Shown here: positions 41,895 to 51,494 of the stretch, in pieces
How the letters are laid out: the number at the start of each line of letters is the position of its first letter
Numbering within the stretch: the first letter of the stretch is position 1
NCBI GenBank assembly: GCA_039925965.1
Contig: JBDSXW010000103.1
Location: 1 to 64,000, forward strand
DNA from: JAZKFT01 sp039925965
GTDB lineage: Bacteria > Bacteroidota > Bacteroidia > Chitinophagales > Chitinophagaceae
Direction: 5' to 3'
Length of the DNA: 64,000 bases
The notes under the pieces: generated by a model
Seen by the model: the letters and a program-made list of their open reading frames with translations, nothing else
Told to the model about the DNA's origin: nothing
Databases searched by the model: none
Program-made: the position numbers and the translations under genes

Positions 41895-44800
41895 ATGATG
41901 AACAACTACCGGAAACTGCTTTGGCTAACATGTTGCTGTTTCATCATGGCGATTATATCCCATGCCCAGAAATTAAATGGCATCGCAGCCATTGAAAAAT
42001 TGTACGAGGCAAAAAACTACGATGAAGCAAAGAGAATCTTAGATGCGGATATCAGCCAGCTACTACAAGACAGGAATGCGGATTCATTGAACACCTATAT
42101 TTTGTGGACGGGCAAACTGGAAGTCAAAAAAACAAACCAGGAAAAAGCCATCCAAAAAGTAAACCAACTGATTGAAAAGGTGCAATCATTGACCCGGTCA
42201 CCGGAAACCAACAGCCAGGCGCATATTGAAGCCGGCGAATTTTTTGGCTTGCTTTCCCACAACGATATGGGTTATAAAGCCAACGTAGCAGCCATGCAGT
42301 TTGCCTTACAAGCCAACGACGAAAGCCGGATTACCAGGCTGGTAAATATCGAAAACAATATGGCCACCTACGCCCAGCGTATGGGCGACATCAGCCTGAG
42401 CATTATCCACGACCGCAAGGCACTGCAATGGATGGCGCAATGGAAGAAGCCCAATTATGAGAAAATGTACCTGGTATACAATTCCATGGGTAGTGCCATG
42501 TACTATATTTCCAAAATGGATAGTGGTATTTACTTTTTTAATAAGGCATTGGACGCGTTGGCCAAAGCACAGCCAACTCCGGAAAACCAATATTACCGGC
42601 CGGCTATCATTCAAAATAATATAGCCGGGATTTACGGTATACAGGGAAAAACCACGGCCGGGATTGCCGCTATGAAAGCAACGATCAGCTACCTGAAAAC
42701 ATTTTTGGCTAACAAAGAACCACATCCTAAAAAGCAAAATGCCACAGCGTTTCAATTTGAGGCAATCGATAACCTTGCGGGGATTTATAAAGAACTGGGC
42801 GACTACAAGCAGGCGCAAGAACTACTGTATTATTCGTACCAACAGAAACAAAAAGTATTACCGGCTGGCAATGATGCCGTATTGAAATCGGAAGTGTTAC
42901 TGGGGCAGTTGTATTATGCGATGCGGGAATATGATAAGGCCATACAATTCTTAAACAGCGGCCTGGCAAAAATTGCATTGGCCGATGGCGACTATTTATT
43001 CTGGCAGGCAGATGCCAACAATACGCTCGCACTGTTACATGAAGCTAAAAAAGATACGATCAACGCCGCCCGCTATTACGAGAAAGCCGACAGCCTTTAC
43101 GAAGCATCCCTGCAGGGTGAATACGACAACATCTACCTTGAATTTTTAACCCATGCGGCCACATTTTACGCCAGCATCGGTCAGGAGCAAAAGGCCATTG
43201 CCAAAGCCAACAAAGGATACGATTACGTCGTAAAAACACAGGGCGACCAAAGCCTGATGGCATCTGCGGGTTTGTTAAATCTGGCGGAAGTATCGTACCA
43301 TCTGGGTCGTTATCAACAGGCGCTGACTTATGCTGATGAGTCCATTGGCGTGATGACTGCCGTTGCGCGGGCCAGCAGTGGCTTGCTGGATTCGGTAAAG
43401 ATCGAGTTAAAGAAGCCTGGTGTAATTCTGGTAAAAGCCAAGGCGAAATATGAATTACTACCAAAGAAAAATGTGGCTAACCTTACCGCCTTATTACAAG
43501 AGCTGCAAGAAGCATTGAACTTGCTGGAGCGTAGAAAATCGGTGATCGGTAATACGGATGACGCGGGCTTGCTGGTGGCCGATCACCAGGACCTGTTACA
43601 GTTTATTGAGAAAATAAATGCCGAATTGTATCGTCTCACCGGCAAGGGAGCTTATATTGACCGGCTGATGGGGCTGCACGAATCGGGCTTGTACAACCGC
43701 ATCCGCAGCAGGCTGGATGCCAACGATTCCCTGCAGTTTATCAATGTGCCGCCCGCTGCACAGGCTACCGAGCGTAAACTACAGGCAGCGATAACGGCGG
43801 CACTCGAAGGCGAAGGCAAGCACGATGCCAATATGAAGGCTTATTTTACTGCTACCAACAACTGGAATAATTACCAGGCAACCTTACAGACCCAATACCC
43901 ACGCTATTACAAAATGCGGTACGGCTCCATATTCAAATCGCTGGGCGATGTGCAAAAAAGCATCGCTCCGGGCACCACCGTAGTTCGCTATTTTTATGTA
44001 AATGATAGTTTAATGGCCCTGGTAGCCGACGCCGGGCAAAAGCAATTGTTTGCTTTAAATAGTAAAAATCTTAAAGAGCGGATAGAAAAGTTGTCTCAAT
44101 ACAGCATGGATGCGGCCAAAACAGGAGAGCTGTTATTCGCACTTTACCAGCAGCTTTGGGCGCCATTTGCAACTGCAGTTACCAACAAGAAACTCATTAT
44201 CATTCCCGATGGCATTTTATACAACCTGAGTTTTGAAATATTGACCCCTGAGCACACCAGGTCTTTTGAGGAACTCGCTTCGAAAACATTACTCGCCAAC
44301 CATTTTATTTCCTACCGCTATAGCCTGTTCCTGCTGGAGCCAGCAACTAATGCTACAAAAGCGGGCAGCAATTTTGTAGCATTTGCACCCGGCTTTACAG
44401 ATGAAGTTAAATCAAAATACAAAAAGGAAATGAAAAACGGTGATGAAACTGACAACAGTTACCTATCGCTGCTGCCGCAACCCTTTACGATTGCGCTCGC
44501 TAACAAAATCCAGCATTTATTTGGCGGAAAATTGTATTTGAATGAGCAATCGACTGCAGCTAATTTTAAGGCCAATGCCGGCGGCCACACCATCATACAT
44601 ATTGGCACCCATGCCGAATCCAACAACCTGCATCCAGAATATTCGAGGCTTATTTTTGCAAAAAATGAAGACGCCCCATCCGAAATTAATTCTGTGTTTC
44701 TGACCGATATCTACAACTGCAATCTAAGCAGCAGCCTAACGGTATTAACTGCCTGCGAAACTGGTAAGCCTGGTTTTAAAGATGGCGAAGGCATGATATC

Positions 44801-45143
44801 GCTGGCCCATGCTTTCAATTATGCCGGCAGTCAAAGCATCCTTACTGGTTTGTGGAAAATAGACGAGCAGGTAACCATACAACTCATGGATGAATTTTAC
44901 AAAAACCTGGCCGCCGGCATGCCCAAAGATGAAGCCCTGCAGCAGGCCAAACTGTGGTATTTAAAAAGTAACAATGGCCGCCTGCTGGCGCCGCAATACT
45001 GGGCCGGCCTGGTATTGATGGGTGATACTGCACCTATACAATTTACACCGCATATCAATAGCACTTGGTGGTGGATAGCAGGCGCTGGTTTGTTGCTGGG
45101 GTTACTTGGGTTTTTATTTGGAAAAAAAAGAAGGGAAAGTTGA
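41895..45143 (+). CDS. TPR-CHAT caspase-like protease, membrane anchored
   Basis: About 1,082 residues: signal peptide or N-terminal anchor (MNNYRKLLWLTCCCFIMAII), tandem TPR hairpins (about 30-560), a helical linker and a C-terminal CHAT domain. The catalytic dyad is visible as IIHIGTHAES (His about 905) and VLTACETGKPGFKDGEG (Cys about 953), followed by the conserved SLAHAFNYAGSQSILTGLWK. A final transmembrane helix (WWWIAGAGLLLGLLGFLF) and a basic tail anchor the C-terminus. TPR-CHAT proteins are caspase-like peptidases in conflict and signalling systems; here the likely partners are the sigma/TPR/giant-protein genes upstream. ATG 41880 is an alternative start. Confidence 0.92.
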   Translation: MMNNYRKLLWLTCCCFIMAIISHAQKLNGIAAIEKLYEAKNYDEAKRILDADISQLLQDRNADSLNTYILWTGKLEVKKTNQEKAIQKVNQLIEKVQSLTRSPETNSQAHIEAGEFFGLLSHNDMGYKANVAAMQFALQANDESRITRLVNIENNMATYAQRMGDISLSIIHDRKALQWMAQWKKPNYEKMYLVYNSMGSAMYYISKMDSGIYFFNKALDALAKAQPTPENQYYRPAIIQNNIAGIYGIQGKTTAGIAAMKATISYLKTFLANKEPHPKKQNATAFQFEAIDNLAGIYKELGDYKQAQELLYYSYQQKQKVLPAGNDAVLKSEVLLGQLYYAMREYDKAIQFLNSGLAKIALADGDYLFWQADANNTLALLHEAKKDTINAARYYEKADSLYEASLQGEYDNIYLEFLTHAATFYASIGQEQKAIAKANKGYDYVVKTQGDQSLMASAGLLNLAEVSYHLGRYQQALTYADESIGVMTAVARASSGLLDSVKIELKKPGVILVKAKAKYELLPKKNVANLTALLQELQEALNLLERRKSVIGNTDDAGLLVADHQDLLQFIEKINAELYRLTGKGAYIDRLMGLHESGLYNRIRSRLDANDSLQFINVPPAAQATERKLQAAITAALEGEGKHDANMKAYFTATNNWNNYQATLQTQYPRYYKMRYGSIFKSLGDVQKSIAPGTTVVRYFYVNDSLMALVADAGQKQLFALNSKNLKERIEKLSQYSMDAAKTGELLFALYQQLWAPFATAVTNKKLIIIPDGILYNLSFEILTPEHTRSFEELASKTLLANHFISYRYSLFLLEPATNATKAGSNFVAFAPGFTDEVKSKYKKEMKNGDETDNSYLSLLPQPFTIALANKIQHLFGGKLYLNEQSTAANFKANAGGHTIIHIGTHAESNNLHPEYSRLIFAKNEDAPSEINSVFLTDIYNCNLSSSLTVLTACETGKPGFKDGEGMISLAHAFNYAGSQSILTGLWKIDEQVTIQLMDEFYKNLAAGMPKDEALQQAKLWYLKSNNGRLLAPQYWAGLVLMGDTAPIQFTPHINSTWWWIAGAGLLLGLLGFLFGKKRRES

Positions 45144-45621
45144 TGCCGCCTAATTTATAAAATTGCCAAAGAAGACACTACACTGGTTCATATTCCCAAT
45201 CTAAATGCTAACCGAAGGGTTAACCATTTAAAAAGAAATGGGCCCCAACCCCGAAGCGATCTCATTAAATATAAAAATAAATGGATACATTTAGAACCCC
45301 GCCAGTGTTAACATTAAAGGAGCATAAGGTCTTTGCCTGGTCTTACCCGTTGCCTTTTGAAACGCTTGTGTCAGCCTTTTAGGCTTGAAAAATACCACAA
45401 GGCCGGTGCCCATCAGGAACGAAGCAGAGATTCTAGATATTTTTTTCACGAAGAAACCGACGATAGATATCAGCACAAAGTAAAATACTAAATCGGTGTT
45501 TCGAATGATGGAAGATGACGGATGCACAGTTGCTTAACGTTTCGCCGCAATCAACAGCGAGCCGTTTGTCGATACGTACCCTCCAACATTTCCGCTGCTG
45601 GTCGACCAACTGGTAAACTGC
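45144..45621. other. Intergenic region with one doubtful frame
   Basis: 478 bp. A GTG-started 78-codon minus-strand frame (45291-45527) with two hydrophobic stretches (LVFYFVLISIVGFFV and ISASFLMGTGLVVFF) could be a small membrane protein or the tail of a LysE-type exporter. No other feature. Confidence 0.35.
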
Positions 45622-45987
45622 TTAGCCTTTATGTAGTAGCGCAAAAAACTTCGGAATAAATATAATGGCGCCAATAAGCGCACTGATCGTGGCGGCCCAA
45701 AGCACTGCTCCGGCAGCAACGTCCTTGATCCATTTTACATTTTCGTGTCGCTGAGGGTGCAGGTGATCTAAAAGTTTTTCAACAACTGAATTCATCATTT
45801 CCAACGCCAGCACCAAGGCTACGCAGGCCAGTATGATGATCCATTCATACCGGTTCAGATGCAATGCAAAGCCAGCCACGATAACAAGTGTTGCCACCAA
45901 CGCCTGCAGTTGCCCGTTTTGTTCTTTGGTGAAAAATAGCCGTAACCCATTGATGGCGTATCCCATGCTTTTAATTAATCTTTTCAT
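45622..45987 (-). CDS. dgkA: DgkA-family undecaprenol/diacylglycerol kinase
   Basis: 121 residues with three membrane helices. The active-site stretch EMMNSVVEKLLD and the N-terminal GLRLFFTKEQNGQLQAL match the DgkA/UndP kinase family, which phosphorylates undecaprenol or diacylglycerol at the inner membrane. Length is typical. It is followed by no same-strand gene within 450 bp. Confidence 0.92.
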   Translation of the reverse strand: MKRLIKSMGYAINGLRLFFTKEQNGQLQALVATLVIVAGFALHLNRYEWIIILACVALVLALEMMNSVVEKLLDHLHPQRHENVKWIKDVAAGAVLWAATISALIGAIIFIPKFFALLHKG

Positions 45988-46104
45988 AGCTGCAATTTAA
46001 ACGGGTATTGGCTAAAGCCTGAATAGTTACAAAATTTATACTGCCCTGATGGCATATTTGACCGTCCCGATTTATGATTACAGTAAGACCCTTGTGACCC
46101 CGCA

Positions 46105-47259
46105 TTACTTATCAAAACTGATATGAAACCTACCGGCTTGTGACCTGATCAGCGTTTGGATGGTATTTTCGAGGGTTTGCCCAGTTGTTCTGGTGGCTTG
46201 TTCTGCTCTTACTTTGGCAATATATTTTCCCCGTTCTTCCACGAGGCTCGTGATCTGTTTTTGGATGACGCCTCTTTCGGTGTTTTTCTCCTCCACAAAT
46301 CTTTTTATTTCTTCGTTTGATTTGTCTTTTACTTCATCCGGCAGAAATTTCTTGTCAAGTTTTGTTACGATGGTGGAGTCGGCATTATAGGCATCTACCA
46401 AATCCCAACTGGTGTTTGTATAAGTATTACTTTTTGCTTTTACAGAAGCTCTTTGCACGCCAACAGCATAGCCCGCTGCATTATTGGCCAGGTCCATCCC
46501 GGCCTGTAGTCCCATTTTTTTCTTGCCCATGCTGTTATAGGTAACATAGCTACCATTGAGTTTGGTATTGAGTGCATAGATAAAAGAATCTTGCGGGGCC
46601 GGTATGTTTTCCATCTTCGCGTCCTGGTTGATATTGGAGTATGTTCCAGACCCACATTGGCCCGCCAGGTTCCAGAATTCGGTGATTCCCGTTTGGTAAT
46701 CGCCACAATAAATCGTGTTGAGGACGACGCCTTTTTGCTTTGCGATCTTACAGGCTTCAGTATAGTCTATGCTACCTTGTTTGAACGATTCATTGCCAGC
46801 GATAAAAATAACTTTATACAGGTTCTGATCGGCATCCCAGGCCAGTTCATTCAGCGCCTGCACCATTACGGCACCGCAATATTCATCGCCTCCATCCGTG
46901 CGTATTTTAAAGAGTTCCGCCGAGAGCTCGTCAAGGTCGGTAGTAAAAGGACGTATTTGTTTGATGAAATTTTTGGCAGCACCATTTCCCGGGCGGCCAT
47001 ATTCGTACAACGCTATTTCTATTTTTGGCCGCAGGCCCTGGCAGGATGCCTTGCCCAATGTTTCTACCATACTCCAGAGTTGGGTCTTGGCTTGTTCAAT
47101 CAACCCATCCATGCTATTACTTACATCCAGCAACACGGCTACTTGTATCCGCGGCGTGTCGTTTATAGCCTGCTTTTCCGGGTGATCTTTTACTGGTGTT
47201 TTTGCAAATGCAGCAGTTAATAGCAACAGTGACAGGCAAACAGGGAGGATCGTTTTCAT
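46105..47259 (-). CDS. Secreted von Willebrand factor A domain protein
   Basis: 384 residues with a signal peptide (MKTILPVCLSLLLLTAAFAK). The VWA domain has an intact MIDAS (VAVLLDVSNSMDGL at about 41-54), with further metal-binding loops at TDGGDEYCG and CGDYQTG. The C-terminal part is a charged coiled coil (EEIKRFVEEKNTERGVIQKQ), then a short tail. VWA proteins of this type mediate protein binding in the periplasm. The ATG at 47259 gives a better signal peptide than 47268. Confidence 0.88.
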   Translation of the reverse strand: MKTILPVCLSLLLLTAAFAKTPVKDHPEKQAINDTPRIQVAVLLDVSNSMDGLIEQAKTQLWSMVETLGKASCQGLRPKIEIALYEYGRPGNGAAKNFIKQIRPFTTDLDELSAELFKIRTDGGDEYCGAVMVQALNELAWDADQNLYKVIFIAGNESFKQGSIDYTEACKIAKQKGVVLNTIYCGDYQTGITEFWNLAGQCGSGTYSNINQDAKMENIPAPQDSFIYALNTKLNGSYVTYNSMGKKKMGLQAGMDLANNAAGYAVGVQRASVKAKSNTYTNTSWDLVDAYNADSTIVTKLDKKFLPDEVKDKSNEEIKRFVEEKNTERGVIQKQITSLVEERGKYIAKVRAEQATRTTGQTLENTIQTLIRSQAGRFHISFDK

Positions 47260-47587
47260 AATAAACATTTTTTGATTTTTTAAGAAGCCGCGACGGGATG
47301 CAGTGGTACCATGTCATTCCACAAGCCCGAAATGTTAAAAGGGCGTTAGGGTTATTGTTCTTCTATGAATAAAAGGATGAATCTGTGGACGCACTTGCAG
47401 CTAACTGGCCTGTGTGAACCTTTTTTTACCATTTTCCCCGCCACTTGTTGGATTGGGACACAGGTGACATGACGGACAGAACCATTCCTGGAGAATTTGA
47501 AGTTATTCGTTGCAAAAGATACCTTTAACAAATCCGCGCCCTCAAGGCTTTTGCCGGCTATTTTTATAACGCTATAATTTCAAGGTT
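47260..47587. other. Intergenic region
   Basis: Between divergent VWA and VOC genes. AT-rich segments near each start may hold promoters. No gene, repeat or RNA recognised. Confidence 0.4.
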
Positions 47588-47956
47588 ATGTTGCAAGGTC
47601 TTAGAACCATCGTTTACAAAGTGCCTGATCTTGAAAAGGCCAGGGCCTGGTACAGTAAAATATTTGGGATACTCCCATATTTTGACGAACCATTTTACGT
47701 AGGTTTTAATGTTGGTGGTTATGAACTGGGCTTGGATCCCGACAAAAGCCGGAAAGTAATAGTTGGTAATAACAGTACCACCTATTGGAGTGTAACCGAT
47801 TTAAGGGCAACTATGGACCTGCTGAAGACACAGGAAGTAACTATTGAGGGGGATGTACAAAATGTAGGTGGAGGCATATTGGTAGCCACTATCACTGATC
47901 CCTTTGGCAATAGTATCGGGCTGATAGAAAACCCGGAATTCAAAATGCCCTCTTAG
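47588..47956 (+). CDS. VOC/glyoxalase-fold protein
   Basis: 122 residues forming two beta-alpha-beta-beta-beta units, typical of vicinal oxygen chelate proteins: LRTIVYKVPDLEKARAWYSK at the start and ITDPFGNSIGLIENPEF at the end, the latter being the signature final strand with Glu. Members include glyoxalase, dioxygenases and antibiotic-binding proteins; the substrate cannot be told from sequence. Confidence 0.88.
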   Translation: MLQGLRTIVYKVPDLEKARAWYSKIFGILPYFDEPFYVGFNVGGYELGLDPDKSRKVIVGNNSTTYWSVTDLRATMDLLKTQEVTIEGDVQNVGGGILVATITDPFGNSIGLIENPEFKMPS

Positions 47957-48067
47957 TTTTTTTCAGGATATAAGCGGTGGCTACCCATAGCAAAAGCCGC
48001 AGGCAGGCAATGAACCACCAGTATGTTCTCCGTGATGGGCAAAGGCTGCACATAATATGGCGAGGCA

Positions 48068-48630
48068 TTGGAACTGCCGATAGAAGCACTGTTGAAAAGC
48101 GACATGCTGGTTTCGAACGACGTGTACCTGAAATGTGGCCAGAAAATAAAGATGATGGTTATGAACAATAGCGCGAGCGGAGATGATGCCGCAGATATGA
48201 TGCAGGACGGTTTGCTGGCCATTTACCAACGGGCAAAGGAAACGGCATTGGTCCTTACCTGTCCTTTCGAAGCTTACGTCTACACCGTCTGCCGCAACCT
48301 TTGGCTGATGCAGCTCAGGAAAACCAGCCGAAACCCGGTAACAATCATGGATGTGGAGCAATATATAACATCGGCACAGATGTTTTTGGCGAAACAGATA
48401 CCCTTGCCAATACACACGAACGCCGCAACCTGTTGGAGCAAAAACTGGGGGAACTCGGGGAGGGTTGCCGCGAACTAATCAGCACGAGCTTGAGGGGAAA
48501 GCCAATGGACGAAGTGGCACAGACATTGAACAATACGTATGCCGATATCCGGGAAAAAAAAGCGAATGCATGGGTAAATTAACGAGCCTCATCAAGTCGT
48601 CGCCTGATTATGCAGACCTTAAATGGTGAT
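48068..48630 (+). pseudogene. Frameshifted ECF sigma factor gene
   Basis: Sigma region 2 (MMQDGLLAIYQRAKE then CPFEAYVYTVCRNLWLMQLR) is in one frame, region 4 (LGEGCRELISTSLRGKPMDE) in the next, and the C-terminus (SECMGKLTSLIKSSPDYADL) in the third. The switch near 48370 and the one at the eight-A run (48554-48561) are each explained by loss of one base. Its architecture is that of the intact sigma factor at 29399. Start uncertain. Confidence 0.8.
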
Positions 48631-48668
48631 GCATTTTATTTGGGACTTGCTTAAACTTACAGGTAGCT

Positions 48669-49437
48669 ATGATTGATAACAAAGAAATAGAACAATACAT
48701 CAGCGTGGAAATGCAGGGGAGGATGTGCAGCGTTTCGAAAAAAAAATGCTGAACGACACCGATCTCGCCATCGAAGTTGAACGCTATCTCTCGTTGCAGC
48801 AGGAAGGGAGAATAATCAAAAGCCAGGCGTCAGAAAAAGCAAAGTTACAAGCGACCTTACAAAAACTAAACCAACGATACTTATTAATGGAGCCCGGTTC
48901 AGTATCACCGGCTCAAAGGCTTAACGAGAACCAATCTTCAGTAGAGAACCAGTGACCACCTGCCAAAATTTACTCAATGCGCAAGGCTGTGATTTGGGCC
49001 ATATCGATAGCAGCAACGCTGGCCGTAGTTTTATTGGTGAAAAATTTCACAGCAGGCACACCCAACAACCAGCAATTCTATGCCCAATACGCGCAAAGCG
49101 AAGAGCTGATCCACAAAAGAGGACCTGACAACAACCTCCTGCGCCGCCAGGCACATACCTTAAACAACGCTAAAAATTACACCTCATCCCACTGCTTGAA
49201 AAGCTTATTGCAGCAACCGGCAACGCAGCAACCGATTATAAAATAGCGTTGGGTTTTTGTTACATGGAGAACAACAACTACGCCAGTGCGGCAAAGATCT
49301 TTGATGCAATTGCCGATGGCTCTTCTGAATTTGCAAACAAAGCGCGGTTGTACAAAGCACTGTTGTTGCTAAAACAAGATCAGAAAATGGCATGTATCAG
49401 CCAGCTAAAAACTATTCCATCCTCGTTAAATACATAG
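48669..49437 (+). pseudogene. Frameshifted membrane TPR (sigma-partner) gene
   Basis: Starts MIDNKEIEQYISVEMQG, then the frame changes at a GGGG run near 48717 to continue as QRFEKKMLNDTDLAIEVERY. Later frames supply the membrane helix (MRKAVIWAISIAATLAVVLL, from 48977) and a TPR (FCYMENNNYASAAKIFDAIA, from 49249). At least three shifts are needed. Same layout as the intact gene at 29971. Confidence 0.78.
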
Positions 49438-49627
49438 CCCTGCCAGATATCATTTTTTTCGTTACAATATTTCTGCAGTTGCCAATTGACCGTTAACCCA
49501 ATGATTGTAAAAGGCAGCCGATTGCAACGGCGACCTGAAGTACTATCCCCAGCCTGTTTATAAGTCTGGCTTCAACAAATGCGGGCCTGTATCGGATTCA
49601 GCCCTAACTTTAAGCAAATAAAATTAT

Positions 49628-50101
49628 ATGCTTTGGAGAAAATTCAACGGCGAAACCATTAACCTGCCCATCAAGCAGGCTGTGGAAGACGCCATAAAAA
49701 GAGAAACTTTAGCCGGCAATCAATTAAAAGTATGTATCGGTACCGATAGCCAGGTAAAAGGGGTTGTCACCGAATTTGCCACCGTCATTGTCTTTCTGCG
49801 GCAGGGGCACGGTGGCTTTATGTTCATCCACAACGAAAAAACCACCCGCAAATATAGCATTAAGGAAAGAATGCTGGTAGAAGTAGCCAAGAGTATTGAG
49901 ATCGCATATGAATTATGTGATCTTTTTACTTTATACGATGTAGATATGGAGGTGCATGCCGATATCAATACCAATCCATCGTTCAAAAGTAACGAGGCCC
50001 TGCGCGAAGCCATGGGCTATATACTTGGTATGGGCTTTGCCTTTAAAGCCAAGCCCGAAGCCTTTGCCAGCAGCAGTTGTGCAAATAAAGCGGTAAACTG
50101 A
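49628..50101 (+). CDS. RNase H-like fold protein, DUF458 type (copy 2)
   Basis: 157 residues, closely similar to the protein at 12935-13441: VCIGTDSQVKG, FATVIVFLRQGHGGFMFIHN, KERMLVEVAKSIEIAYELCD and the C-terminal MGYILGMGFAFKAKPEAFAS are nearly the same. The acidic strand MEVHADINTNP is intact. Unlike copy 1 it stands alone, without AAA ATPase neighbours, and is followed by the convergent engB gene. Its presence suggests the operon copy arose by duplication of a core gene, or the reverse. Confidence 0.8.
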   Translation: MLWRKFNGETINLPIKQAVEDAIKRETLAGNQLKVCIGTDSQVKGVVTEFATVIVFLRQGHGGFMFIHNEKTTRKYSIKERMLVEVAKSIEIAYELCDLFTLYDVDMEVHADINTNPSFKSNEALREAMGYILGMGFAFKAKPEAFASSSCANKAVN

Positions 50102-50221
50102 GTAATGTGCTAATGAGCCAATGTATTGGAAACGCTTTTCTTAGTGCCCAAGATGTGTGGGGCTAATAACTCCTCATCTTAATTGGCTAATTAGCCAATT
50201 GGCATATTAGGTAATTGCTGA

Positions 50222-50854
50222 TTAAACAGTTAGCTCCTTATTGATATCGCTGATCAGGTGGAGGATCTTTTCGCGGCCAGTTCTTTTTTCGGCGCTGGTT
50301 ACAAAATGACGGGGCAGAAATTGCCAGGTTCTTCTCATGGCGTCCAGGAAGTCTTTAATGTTCTTGGCCACCACTCGCTGGGTTTCTTTATCGCTTTTGG
50401 TGAATACAAGGCTAAAGGGTACTTCCCACTTTCCCAGCCCATGGATAAAATCCAGATCGGGTTTCTGCGGGCCGTGACGGCTGTCGATCAACACAAACAC
50501 ATGCTGCAGGTTATCTCTTTTGCGCATATAGTGTTCGATCATTTTCTCGAAATTATTTCTCATGCTCTGGCTCACTTTAGCATAACCGTAGCCGGGTAGG
50601 TCCACCAGGTACCACTTACTGAAATCCTTGGGGTTATTATCCGGGGCGCTATGGATCACAAAATGGTTGATCATTTGGGTTTTGCCCGGACTCGCACTGG
50701 TTTTGGCCAGTTTGGCCTTATTGGTAAGCATATTGATCAGCGATGATTTACCCACATTGCTGCGACCGATAAAAGCGTACTCCGGCATATTGGGTTCCGG
50801 GCATTTGGTATAGTCGGGGCTGCTGATCACGTATTCGGCTTCGAGGATATTCAT
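50222..50854 (-). CDS. engB: Ribosome-biogenesis GTPase EngB/YsxC
   Basis: 210 residues. TRAFAC GTPase with G1 GRSNVGKSS (about 31-39), G3 DLPGYG, G4 TKSD and G5 SAEKR. EngB acts in late large-subunit ribosome assembly. Start at the internal ATG (MNILEAEYVISSPDYTKCPE), since the longer frame adds an atypical N-terminus. Divergent from a DCC-family gene. Confidence 0.95.
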   Translation of the reverse strand: MNILEAEYVISSPDYTKCPEPNMPEYAFIGRSNVGKSSLINMLTNKAKLAKTSASPGKTQMINHFVIHSAPDNNPKDFSKWYLVDLPGYGYAKVSQSMRNNFEKMIEHYMRKRDNLQHVFVLIDSRHGPQKPDLDFIHGLGKWEVPFSLVFTKSDKETQRVVAKNIKDFLDAMRRTWQFLPRHFVTSAEKRTGREKILHLISDINKELTV

Positions 50855-50945
50855 GGGCGCAAGATACGCTGTTGAGGGCTGAGGCGTAAATGCTTGCTGT
50901 TTCAGTAGTTCGATCTTAGAAATACTTGAGTAAATTTGTCCCATA

Positions 50946-51359
50946 ATGGCAATGACAGACACCAATCAACCGGTCGTGCTTTTCGACGGCGTATGCAATC
51001 TTTGCAGTAGTGCCGTACAGTTTATCATCAAACACGACAAAAAAAAACAATTTCGTTTCGCCTCCCTGCAATCTCATTTTGGCCAAAAAATACTCAACGA
51101 AAACAACCTGTCGCCCACCGATCTGAGTTCCTTTATCTTACTCGAAAATGGCAAGATTTACACGAAAAGTGCCGGCGCACTCCGTGTCGTAAAAGAACTG
51201 AATGCTGCCTGGCCATTACTGTACGGTTTTACTATCGTTCCGCCTTTTATCAGGAATGGAGTGTACAATTGGGTGGCTAAGAATCGGTACAAATGGTTTG
51301 GCAAACAAGAAGCCTGCTGGCTACCTACGCCCGAACTGAAAGCACGGTTTATCAATTAG
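50946..51359 (+). CDS. DCC-family thiol-disulfide oxidoreductase-like protein (DUF393)
   Basis: 137 residues with the family signature VVLFDGVCNLCSSAVQFIIK (Asp14, then C-N-L-C at about 18-21), a thioredoxin-like active site, and the C-terminal YNWVAKNRYKWFG. Function of the family is not well defined; a redox role is inferred. Divergent from engB with an overlapping upstream frame. Confidence 0.9.
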   Translation: MAMTDTNQPVVLFDGVCNLCSSAVQFIIKHDKKKQFRFASLQSHFGQKILNENNLSPTDLSSFILLENGKIYTKSAGALRVVKELNAAWPLLYGFTIVPPFIRNGVYNWVAKNRYKWFGKQEACWLPTPELKARFIN

Positions 51360-51494
51360 AGATGATCTGTGCATCCCGATGCTCGCATAACTAGATTGTA
51401 AAAGCAGGAGATCAGGTTACGGAAACCCCAAAAAATTGTGAAGGTTGCGAAGCCCAAGTTGTAGTTATACATTTAGGTTCTAAACTGCCAACCT

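Noticed and set aside
46591..47220. 209-codon plus-strand frame opposite the VWA gene
   Set aside because: Antisense to a clear VWA gene with intact MIDAS; no coding features of its own.
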